NCBI GenBank assembly: GCA_934699305.1
Contig: CAKUWM010000106.1
Coordinates: 1 to 8,839, forward strand
DNA length: 8,839 nucleotides
Direction: 5' to 3'
Origin: an uncultured Saprospiraceae bacterium
Lineage (GTDB): Bacteria; Bacteroidota; Bacteroidia; Chitinophagales; Saprospiraceae
Shown here: positions 1 to 6,201 of the stretch, piece by piece
Layout: each line of letters opens with the position of its first letter
Numbering within the stretch: position 1 is the stretch's first letter
The notes under the pieces: model-generated
Database searches by the model: none
What the model was told of the DNA's origin: nothing
Seen by the model: only the letters and a program-made list of their open reading frames with translations
Position numbers and translations under genes: made by a program

Positions 1-75
1 CTGCTACCGGCCGCCAGACAATTAGGTGGTCAATTTGCCACGGAATCAGGTGGTCAACTTCTCCGAAATACCCAC
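1..75. mobile_element. Probable end of an IS21-family element (partial, cut by window edge)
   Basis: Two direct copies of AGGTGGTCAA lie at 24-33 and 48-57, exactly 24 bp apart, followed by a Cys-less, non-coding stretch ending near CCGAAATACCCA. From memory, IS21-family elements in Bacteroidota carry such repeated GGTGGTCAA terminal motifs beyond the istB gene. No transposase sequence is inside the window, so the body of the element must lie to the left. The exact end and any target duplication cannot be placed; the boundary at about 75 is a guess. Confidence 0.45.
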
Positions 76-93
76 TAGGGCCTATTTATAATA

Positions 94-155
94 ATATGGT
101 GGAAAGTTATTTTTTTTTGCAGTCATCTGCAAAAAAAAGTTGGTTGTCACCATAT
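94..155. promoter_or_regulatory. Long imperfect hairpin in the leader of the Ubl operon
   Basis: The outer arms ATATGGTG (94-101) and CACCATAT (148-155) are perfectly complementary. Inside them a perfect 12-bp stem (111-122 with 127-138: eight T, GCAG / CTGC, eight A) closes on a 4-base loop TCAT. Between the two stems is a symmetric 9/9-base internal loop with a few possible pairs. The structure ends 28 bases before the first start codon at 184. The U-run is on the 5' side of the stem, so it is not a standard intrinsic terminator. It could be an operator, an mRNA leader structure or a short palindromic insertion; the sequence does not decide. Any operon promoter probably overlaps it or lies in the AT-rich 85-180 region. 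Confidence 0.6.
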
Positions 156-183
156 ACTAGTAGTATCATAAATATATAGAAAA

Positions 184-1389
184 ATGGACAATTCGAAGCA
201 AATAGTCGGAGGACTTAAAACTCAGGAAGAGATTGTAGACGTTGCGGCGTGTACAGAAAATGGCAGTTTACCTTCCGAAGGTAAATGGTACAGGGTGAGG
301 ATTGGTGAACAGTACCACATATTTTTAAAGCAGTTTGTTACTGGTAGGGAGGTTTTAGAGACTGCAGGTATTACGCAGGCTGAGTGTTATTGGCTTTACA
401 TAAAGCTTAAAGGGTGTGATTTTGAGCGAGTTGCATTTACGGAGAGCATTAATCTTGCCAAGCCGGGAATAGAACATTTCCTGGTGAAACCAACGGAGGT
501 ATTCAGCTACTATGTAGACAATGAGCCTGAGATGACAGACAGAAAGTCGCTTTCGCCGAACGAAATCCTCAAACTGGCTGGAATCGATTCGAAGACACAT
601 TATCTGGTGCAACGAATAGAGGGACAACCAGGCATAGTCTATGCATGGAATCCGGATGAACCGATCACGATGGATTGTAAGGCGTTAGAGTTTGTCTCCG
701 TCAAATGGCTCGATACGGTAGACATAGAGGAGTATGGCAAATATTGTAAGCCTGTACCGCCAGCAAGGAAATACCGTATCAGGATAGACAAACAATATCA
801 TGTCATCGACAAGCGGTTTATATCCCGGGAAGATATTGTTGCTTTGGGAGGCAAACCCCAAGTCAAATACAACGTCTATAAGTACCTTAGTGGAACAGCG
901 AAACCTATCAGGGTGGAGCCAGGAACGAACGTAGATTTGACGGAGCGCTGCTTACTCAGGCTTGTGCTGCAGCCTAAGGAACAGCAAGAGGGACGGGGAA
1001 ATCGCCAACAGTTTTCGCTACCAGAGGAAGATATGGAAACATTAGAACAGATGACTCTTCCCTGGGAGACCGTCACCTCAGGTAATCATTGGCTCATTAT
1101 CTATGGGTACCCAATACCTGACGGTTACAATGTAAAACAGGCCGATATTGCATTGATGATTCCGCCAAGTTATCCGGCATCACAAATTGATATGGCTTAT
1201 TTCTCTCCAGCATTGGTTAAGAAAAACGGCAGGCCGATAGGGGCTATTGCTAACCAATCTATTGATGGAAAAACTTTCCAGCGCTGGTCGAGGCATAGGG
1301 CACCAGATGAATGGATGCCCGGAGTTGATAGCGTTGCTACGCACCTGTGTTTGGTGGATAATTGGTTAATACAAGATTTAACAAAATAG
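184..1389 (+). CDS. Multi-ubiquitin-like protein fused to an E2-like domain (Multi_ubiq + Prok-E2_E type)
   Basis: First gene of the Ubl-conjugation operon, 401 aa, soluble, no signal peptide or membrane segment. Three Ubl-like repeats are visible at about residues 35-103, 106-175 and 195-265. Each starts with a beta hairpin such as YRVRIGEQYHI or YRIRIDKQYHV and has a short helix like SREDIVALGG. Residues about 278-400 match the prokaryotic E2 group E fold: WLIIYGYPIPDGYN, then IPPSYP (the UBC P-x-YP element), RWSRH, and a C-terminal helix THLCLVDNWL. Expected role: supply the modifier and carry it as E2. Two oddities: the place where UBC proteins have the catalytic Cys is occupied by Ser369, and the only Cys in the domain is Cys389 on the last helix. 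No diglycine tail is seen; the third Ubl runs out through Gly270/Gly272 into the E2. The ATG at 184 has no clear ribosome site, which is normal in Bacteroidota. Confidence 0.85.
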   Translation: MDNSKQIVGGLKTQEEIVDVAACTENGSLPSEGKWYRVRIGEQYHIFLKQFVTGREVLETAGITQAECYWLYIKLKGCDFERVAFTESINLAKPGIEHFLVKPTEVFSYYVDNEPEMTDRKSLSPNEILKLAGIDSKTHYLVQRIEGQPGIVYAWNPDEPITMDCKALEFVSVKWLDTVDIEEYGKYCKPVPPARKYRIRIDKQYHVIDKRFISREDIVALGGKPQVKYNVYKYLSGTAKPIRVEPGTNVDLTERCLLRLVLQPKEQQEGRGNRQQFSLPEEDMETLEQMTLPWETVTSGNHWLIIYGYPIPDGYNVKQADIALMIPPSYPASQIDMAYFSPALVKKNGRPIGAIANQSIDGKTFQRWSRHRAPDEWMPGVDSVATHLCLVDNWLIQDLTK

Positions 1390-1391
1390 TG

Positions 1392-2786
1392 ATGAATAGC
1401 TTGAGAATCTCGGGCATGCAACATAAGGTATTGTATGACCATCTTTTCCCCGGTGACGGGAATGAGGCTGTTGCTATTTTGTTATGCGGAAGATCGCAAT
1501 CCCAGGGGAGGCATACGCTTTTAGTACGGGAAGTAATTCCTGTACCGTATGAAGTGTGTATCGAACGCAGACCGGATTATGTTCATTGGCCTACCGACTT
1601 CATCAACCCGCTACTTGAAAAGGCAGTCAAATGGCATATGGCGTTAGTCAAAATTCATTGCCATCCGGGTGGCTATAACAGCTTTTCTGAGTTGGATGAC
1701 GAATCGGACAGTCTGCTTTTTACAAGTATTCATGCTTGGCTGGATGACGGTTTGCCACATGCCAGTTGCGTTATGCTGCCCGATGGAGAAATATTCGGGC
1801 GCTTTTTTCACCACGACATGGCATTGGAAAAAATCCATGAGATATCTGTTTTGGGCAGTAACTTCCTAAAATGGAAGTACAGTAAAGAACCCGTTTTCAT
1901 AGATACCAGCGCTCAGGAGCGGAATCTCCAAACTTTCGGTCGAGGCACAACAAAACTGCTGAATGAACTGAAAGTAGCAGTAATTGGCTGCTCAGGCACT
2001 GGCAGCCCTACCGTGGAAATGCTCGCTCGACACGGGGTTGGCACGTTGGTCATTGTTGACCCCGACTACGTTGATACCCTCAATCTTAATCGTATCATCG
2101 GCTCTACCAAAGAAGATGCTATTGCCAAAAGACTAAAAGTTGACGTGATGGAGCGGACTGTACAAATGATGGGGTTTGGTACAAAGGTCATTAAATACGC
2201 TTCCAATATCGTTAGTAAGAAGATAATCAAGGAACTTTCAGGCTGCGATTTTCTATTCGGTTGCGTTGATAGTGCAGAAGGGCGGCACGTTATGAACCTC
2301 ATTTCATCGTATTACTTGATTCCATTGATCGACATGGGTGTCAAGCTCGACGCGGATGGTTTTGGGGGTATAGAAAGGATCAATGGTTCAGTCCATTATA
2401 TTCAACCCGGCGGCTCAAGTTTGTTGAGCAAGGAGGTGTATGATTTGGAAAAGGTTCGTGCCGAAGGTATCAAACGGCTGGATGAGGAGGAGTTTCATCG
2501 CAACGGATACTTGGCTGCGGTAGGCGAATCCAGTCCTGCTGTGATCAGTATTAATATGCAAGTGGCAGCGGCGGCCGTTATTGAATTTCTGGCTCGCATC
2601 CACCCATTCCGGAATGAACCGAATGAAAGTGTTGACACTGTCCGTTTGAACATTTCTGATGGCTTAGTATGTGGGGAATCGGACCCAGCTCCCTGCCCAT
2701 TCTTCAATAAGTTTATTGGAAAGGGGGATATAGAACCATTACTAGGATTAGTTGAGCTTAGCGAAAATGTTGAGAAGGCTTTTTAA
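1392..2786 (+). CDS. JAB/JAMM isopeptidase - ThiF/E1 adenylating enzyme fusion
   Basis: I chose the ATG at 1392, two bases after the preceding stop (464 aa), because family similarity begins there (MNSLRISGMQ); an in-frame ATG at 1362 would overlap gene 1 and add 10 residues. N-terminal JAB domain (about 1-150): Glu25, then His89-Cys-His91-Pro, Ser99 and Asp102, a full JAMM zinc-protease motif (HxHP-x6-S-x2-D). C-terminal E1-like Rossmann domain (about 180-460): VAVIGCSGTGS nucleotide loop, Asp223 in VDPDYVD, NLNR with Arg234, Lys246, and CVD with Asp293. Expected roles: adenylate the Ubl C-terminus, and remove or mature Ubl with the JAB. Odd: no Cys exists between Cys291 and Cys427, so both the zinc CxxC (here SSLLS, 342-346) and the usual E1 catalytic Cys in the crossover loop are absent; Ser380/Ser381 and the SSLLS serines lie in those regions. 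It overlaps the next gene by 20 bp, so the pair is probably translationally coupled. Confidence 0.88.
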   Translation: MNSLRISGMQHKVLYDHLFPGDGNEAVAILLCGRSQSQGRHTLLVREVIPVPYEVCIERRPDYVHWPTDFINPLLEKAVKWHMALVKIHCHPGGYNSFSELDDESDSLLFTSIHAWLDDGLPHASCVMLPDGEIFGRFFHHDMALEKIHEISVLGSNFLKWKYSKEPVFIDTSAQERNLQTFGRGTTKLLNELKVAVIGCSGTGSPTVEMLARHGVGTLVIVDPDYVDTLNLNRIIGSTKEDAIAKRLKVDVMERTVQMMGFGTKVIKYASNIVSKKIIKELSGCDFLFGCVDSAEGRHVMNLISSYYLIPLIDMGVKLDADGFGGIERINGSVHYIQPGGSSLLSKEVYDLEKVRAEGIKRLDEEEFHRNGYLAAVGESSPAVISINMQVAAAAVIEFLARIHPFRNEPNESVDTVRLNISDGLVCGESDPAPCPFFNKFIGKGDIEPLLGLVELSENVEKAF

Positions 2787-3093
2787 TTGGGTAAAAGGTT
2801 TTTTTCGAAGGGAAAGACCTTTTACCCATCGGTATGTCCGCGACGTGCCACAGGCACTTAAGCACAACACAATTTACCTTATAGGTGTGAAGGAATGTTA
2901 TTGGCAGATGGTGATGCTATGTCCGTGCGGATGCAAGGCCATACTGCACATGAATCTTATGGAAGACGAAAAGCCATGCTGGTCGTATGATATCGGCAAG
3001 ACGGGGTTAATGACGATAAGGCCTTCCATCCATCGTATTGTCGGATGCAAAAGCCATTTCTTCATCCGAGAAGGAAAAGTGACTTGGACCTAA
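2767..3093 (+). CDS. DUF6527-type small Cys-rich protein, third gene of Ubl operon
   Basis: 108 aa from the ATG at 2767, inside the end of the E1 gene (20-bp overlap); a TTG at 2752 would add five residues and is less likely. The N-terminus is basic and aromatic (LFNWVKGFFRR). Then come MLCPCGC (Cys52, 54, 56), a strand pair HMNLM and CWSYD, the block RPSIHRIVGCKSHFFI (Cys94, His97 nearby), and a C-terminal GKVTW. I recognise this pattern as DUF6527; the Cys residues suggest a zinc site. It is a standing neighbour of multi-ubiquitin/E1/JAB operons. I recall a proposed role as a Ubl-handling peptidase (named BubE in recent work), with Ser87/His89 of PSIHR or Ser96/His97 as possible active residues, but I cannot confirm this from sequence. 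No terminator-like hairpin follows the stop. Confidence 0.75.
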   Translation: MLRRLFNWVKGFFRRERPFTHRYVRDVPQALKHNTIYLIGVKECYWQMVMLCPCGCKAILHMNLMEDEKPCWSYDIGKTGLMTIRPSIHRIVGCKSHFFIREGKVTWT

Positions 3094-3198
3094 AATATTA
3101 TACGGATGCAAGCAAAGATGATGTATTACCTTTTTTGAAAAAATTAGCTTGATAATGGATCGGATAGAATAGGCGGTGAGTATTATCAGGGAATTGCC

Positions 3199-3616
3199 TT
3201 AATAGGGGATCGGAAGCTGGGAGGTGAATGATCTGATTCGTTCGAAATCACCTCCACTTAACTCAGCTAGCAAGTATCGCTCAATCACCCTAAAATCCAC
3301 AGCCTCATCCTTCAGGAGTTCAATAGGCTTGTGATCCGGATCATCAGACTCCAGGTAAAGGTTAATAGAAGCATGGCACCAGCTTTTTGTATTGGGGGCG
3401 CTTCGTACTAAGATAACGCTTTACCGTAAAGCTCGAACCAAACTCCGCATCGGGGTAATGCATGCTTTGCGCCAGTATGATTTTACCACTCCGCGTGCCA
3501 CCTTCATCACTCCGGAAGAGGCAATAGGCTCCGTTGGGAATCACCTTGCTAATGGATTCGCTGATTGAGGTGGTCACCTGGTTCCATTGAAATTGTAGTA
3601 ATCTTACCGAAGGCAT
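3199..3616 (-). pseudogene. Frameshifted C-terminal remnant of a LexA/S24-like domain protein
   Basis: Minus-strand reading from 3616 gives SESISKVIPNGAYCLFR, then DEGGTRSGKIILAQS and SSFTVKRYLSTK, and stops at 3362. A second frame continues with SWCHASINLYLESDDPDHKP, then DEAVDFRVIERYLLAEL, ending at 3199. Joined, they match the pattern of S24/LexA-like domains found at the C-terminus of some DUF3427 helicase-type proteins (IPNGxxCLFR, GTRxGKI, YTVKRYxSEK, WxHxxIxL, SDDPxxxPI). The frames can be joined at a run of five G on the plus strand near 3395-3399, or an A-run just after it. The catalytic Ser context (GESM in relatives) is ESIS here. Everything before this domain is missing: stops lie just upstream of 3616. 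Relict gene, not expected to be functional. The 96 bp to darT must hold the darT promoter; TAGTTTG followed by CAAAAGTAA near 3675-3695 is Bacteroidota-like but weak. Confidence 0.6.
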
Positions 3617-3712
3617 TGCTAAATGACGGCTTGTTTAACAACAGTTTTAGGGAAAACGCTTAAACTTGTAGTTTGGTGGCAAAAGTAATCGCTCCAAAAG
3701 GATAATCGAACA

Positions 3713-4351
3713 ATGTCGGTACCCGAAAAGATATGGTTATTTAGAATGGTCCACTGGCAGAACGTGGAACACATATTGCGCCACGGGCTATGTTGTCGCG
3801 AACATCCCTTAGCAGATCCCAACTATATCAATATCGGGCATAATCAACTTATCACCGATCGTCACGATTACCCTATACCGCTGGAAGGAGCCGGTAATTT
3901 AGGAGAATACGTGCCTTTTTACTTTGCAGGGCACTCACCTATGTTGTATGCGATTATGAACGGTTACTTGGGCGTACAACGAAGACCTCAATACGACATC
4001 GTGTTCGTAGTGAGTTCTTTTGAAAAAATCCAAAGTAGTGGTTTGGAGTTCGTATTCACCGATAGAAATGCAAAAAAGGCTATTGCTAATTATTATAATC
4101 AGGTTGTAGATTTTAATAAGATCGATTGGGCGGCGGTCAAAAGTAAGGTTTGGGAAAACACGATAGATTACCTTGACAGGAAAGAATTAAAGCAGGCGGA
4201 ATTCCTGGCAAGGAACCATGTACCAGCACACTGTATTGAAATGCTTGTGGTAAAAACTAACGAGAGGAAGGAGTATTTTGAAAAAATAATGCGTAGTTTG
4301 GGCTTGGGTATTCCTGTTCGCGTGGATAACCTTCAAAAATTGTACTATTAA
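3713..4351 (+). CDS. darT: DarT: DNA thymidine ADP-ribosyltransferase toxin (DUF4433)
   Basis: 212 aa, cytoplasmic. DarT uses NAD+ to attach ADP-ribose to thymidine in single-stranded DNA; it acts as the toxin of the DarTG toxin-antitoxin/anti-phage system. Visible family marks: IWLFRMVHWQNVEHILRHG at the N-terminus (NAD-pocket helix), His43/Arg50 in the GHNQLITDR region, the strand VPFYFAGHSPMLY (67-79), VFVVSS, and the block KQAEFLARNHVP, in which Glu163 matches the catalytic Glu of known DarTs and Arg50 the NAD-binding Arg. Length is typical and all key residues appear intact, so the toxin is probably active. It is followed after 2 bp by darG, the normal toxin-antitoxin order, with one promoter expected in 3617-3712. 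Confidence 0.93.
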   Translation: MSVPEKIWLFRMVHWQNVEHILRHGLCCREHPLADPNYINIGHNQLITDRHDYPIPLEGAGNLGEYVPFYFAGHSPMLYAIMNGYLGVQRRPQYDIVFVVSSFEKIQSSGLEFVFTDRNAKKAIANYYNQVVDFNKIDWAAVKSKVWENTIDYLDRKELKQAEFLARNHVPAHCIEMLVVKTNERKEYFEKIMRSLGLGIPVRVDNLQKLYY

Positions 4352-4353
4352 TC

Positions 4354-5406
4354 ATGATCAGATACGCCAAGGGAAACTTGTTGGATGCCGATACTGAGGC
4401 CATAGTCAATACGGTCAATACAGTTGGGGTGATGGGGAAAGGCATAGCTCTTCAGTTTAAAATGAGATTTCCTAATAACTACAAGACTTACCTTGAAGCA
4501 TGTAAAAAAGGAAAACTCAGGTTGGGCGAAGTACTTTTAGTGAGAGAAGGCGACCTACTCAACCAGAAAATTATCATCAATTTCCCTACTAAAGGGCATT
4601 GGAAAGCTCCTTCTCGTTATGAATATATAGCGGAGGGTCTTGAATCATTAAAGCAAACTATACAGCAATACGCGATCAAAAGTATCGCAATCCCACCTTT
4701 GGGGTGTGGTAATGGTGGGCTTGATTGGAATATAGTCAGACCAATGATCGTCAGTGAATTGGAAGATCTGGAGGCTGAGATTATAATATATGAGCCCAAC
4801 GAACAGATTAAGAAATTGCTGCAAAAGGAATCTGTGGCCAAAGATGTAAAGCTCACATCATCCAGAGCGATGTTGCTTTATCTGCTATTCAAATATGAGT
4901 CAACAGGTGAACAAAGCAGCCTGTTTGTAGCCAATAAATTGGCATATTTTCTACAGCGGCGAGGTGAGAATCTAAAGTTAAGATTTGATGCTCATCATTA
5001 TGGTCCTTACGCAGTGCAACTCAACCATGTTTTACTATATCTCAATGGGGTTTATCTGAAAGGGTTGGAGCAAAACTCGGTCAATCCATTTGAACCGCTG
5101 TACCTCAATTATGAAAAATGGGGTGAGATACGTCACTATGTAGAAAAAGAACTGGATGAAGAGAAAAGACAGCGTTTGGAGGATGTACTCGATCTGGTAT
5201 CACGTTTCGAGTCAGCCTTTTCCCTGGAGTTGCTTACTACGGTCGACTATATAATGGATAGTCAGAAAACTGACGATACAATCGAGATATTACAGAACAT
5301 CAATTCTTGGAGCACCCGAAAGAAGGATTTGTTTCAGGAAAGACAGGTTGAAATAGCCAAAGATCGGCTCAAGGAATATAAACACAACCTTTTTGTATCT
5401 GCATGA
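4354..5406 (+). CDS. darG: DarG: macrodomain antitoxin of DarT
   Basis: 350 aa. DarG reverses DarT modification by removing ADP-ribose from DNA, and its C-terminal part binds and blocks the toxin. N-terminal macrodomain (about 1-155): GNLLDADTEAIVNTVNTVG with Asn19/Asn22, the loop GVMGKGIA, NFPTKGHWK with Lys80 (the position reported as catalytic in DarG), and PPLGCGNGGLDW. C-terminal domain (about 165-345): SSRAMLLYLLFKYE, then HHYGPYAVQLNHVL and a helical, charged tail ending DRLKEYKHN. This is the macrodomain (DarTG2-like) kind rather than the NADAR kind. Start ATG is two bases after the darT stop, so the two are co-transcribed and probably coupled. No truncation seen. Confidence 0.93.
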   Translation: MIRYAKGNLLDADTEAIVNTVNTVGVMGKGIALQFKMRFPNNYKTYLEACKKGKLRLGEVLLVREGDLLNQKIIINFPTKGHWKAPSRYEYIAEGLESLKQTIQQYAIKSIAIPPLGCGNGGLDWNIVRPMIVSELEDLEAEIIIYEPNEQIKKLLQKESVAKDVKLTSSRAMLLYLLFKYESTGEQSSLFVANKLAYFLQRRGENLKLRFDAHHYGPYAVQLNHVLLYLNGVYLKGLEQNSVNPFEPLYLNYEKWGEIRHYVEKELDEEKRQRLEDVLDLVSRFESAFSLELLTTVDYIMDSQKTDDTIEILQNINSWSTRKKDLFQERQVEIAKDRLKEYKHNLFVSA

Positions 5407-5602
5407 GGTGGTTCTTATAAATATGCTGTTGGGCAGCTTCCTGCATATATTTTAGATAGAGCATACAAAGATTGGGTATATTGAGTCCTGGGGACGTGGT
5501 ATTATCATGAACCCAATATCAAGATTTATGCAGCCAGGATCTCCGCCAAAGCCTTCAATTCGGCCATTAAACGGTTCGAATTCTGTCCCAGCGGGATCAC
5601 TT

Positions 5603-5646
5603 CTTGGGACAAGTCTAAAAATGATATACTTGTCCCATTTTTTTTT
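5603..5646 (+). terminator. Intrinsic terminator, plus strand, downstream of darTG
   Basis: A perfect 10-bp stem, TGGGACAAGT (5603-5612) and ACTTGTCCCA (5626-5635), with a 13-base loop is followed at once by eleven T (5636-5646). This is a textbook rho-independent terminator for plus-strand transcripts. It sits 197 bp beyond the darG stop, inside the antisense recombinase remnant, and would end darTG transcription before it enters the IS. Confidence 0.75.
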
Positions 5647-6109
5647 GCCTTGTAACTTGCTGTTATTCTGATAAATAAGAGCAATCGCAGAATTTAGTCT
5701 CGGAGTTCGATGTCTTGTTCCGTCAAATTCCAAAAAATCGGGGAACATCGAACTCACTATAACCCTTATTTCCTCAATATCGCCGTTTTCATAGCGTCTA
5801 TCAATGTTTGCGACCTTTTTTAAGGTGGAAGCTACTAAGTCTTTAATCTCCGTACCTACTACTGCCAAGTCGTTTAATCTTCTCTCCAAAACCTCAATCT
5901 TTCCTTTGGTCAGTTTCTTTACCTCTTGGAAATCGTCATCTGCCATTTCCCCATCGGCATTTTTTAAAAGTGCATTTTGATGGCGTTTGTTCAACGTATC
6001 AATCTCACCTATGATATTTGTGCGTTCGGTGTTTTGGGCTTTGGTCTTGTTATTGAAGTCTTTTATAAATGCTTCGATAAAAACATCGACCATACCCTCT
6101 TTTGGTGAT

Positions 6110-6118
6110 AGATGCCGT
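6110..6118. repeat. Target site duplication, left copy
   Basis: AGATGCCGT next to the left IS end; the identical 9 bp recurs directly after the right IS end at 7466-7474. Confidence 0.8.
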
Positions 6119-6201
6119 CACTCCTGTCCAAAACGTTTTTTATGTCAGATAAAATAGGCTAACGAGCGTTTCTGTGGCGGTTTTGTGTCGAATTTGAAAA
6201 A

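Larger units (their letters stand above)
5452..6118 (-). pseudogene. C-terminal fragment of large serine recombinase (separated by IS4-type insertion)
   Basis: Minus-strand reading continues the recombinase of 7466-8094 after the IS: RHLSPKEG, then MVDVFIEAFIKDF. The first 150 residues or so are charged and coiled-coil-like (FQEVKKLTKGKIEVLERRLNDL), then MFPDFLEFDGTRHRTPRLNSA, typical of the C-terminal region of Bacteroidota large serine recombinases. The last 40 or so residues (after KLQGKKKWDKYII) look unlike the family and may be read-through into old flanking DNA. The internal ATG at 6093 could start a 213-aa peptide but it would lack the catalytic domain. Removing the IS and one 9-bp duplication joins the two parts in frame. 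Confidence 0.75.

Noticed and set aside
1362..1391. Earlier in-frame ATG for the JAB-E1 gene
   Set aside because: It would overlap the end of the Ubl-E2 gene by 28 bp and adds MVNTRFNKIV, which does not resemble the family start; the ATG at 1392 directly follows the stop.
2752..2766. TTG start for the DUF6527 gene
   Set aside because: Adds only five residues; the ATG at 2767 gives a basic N-terminus and a normal overlap.
3220..3255. 8-bp inverted repeat GGAGGTGA/TCACCTCC
   Set aside because: 20-base loop, no T-run, and it lies in the coding remnant of the S24-like pseudogene; likely chance.
3619..3822. Minus-strand open frame overlapping darT
   Set aside because: Lies antisense to the clear darT start; no recognisable motifs.
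5421..5448. ATATGC/GCATAT hairpin right after darG
   Set aside because: Only six AT-rich pairs with a 16-base loop and no clear T-run; the structure at 5603-5646 is far stronger.
5571..5590. GGTTCGAATTC, resembling a tRNA T-arm (possible attachment site)
   Set aside because: The flanking bases do not pair into a T-stem and no acceptor or anticodon arm is found upstream or downstream.
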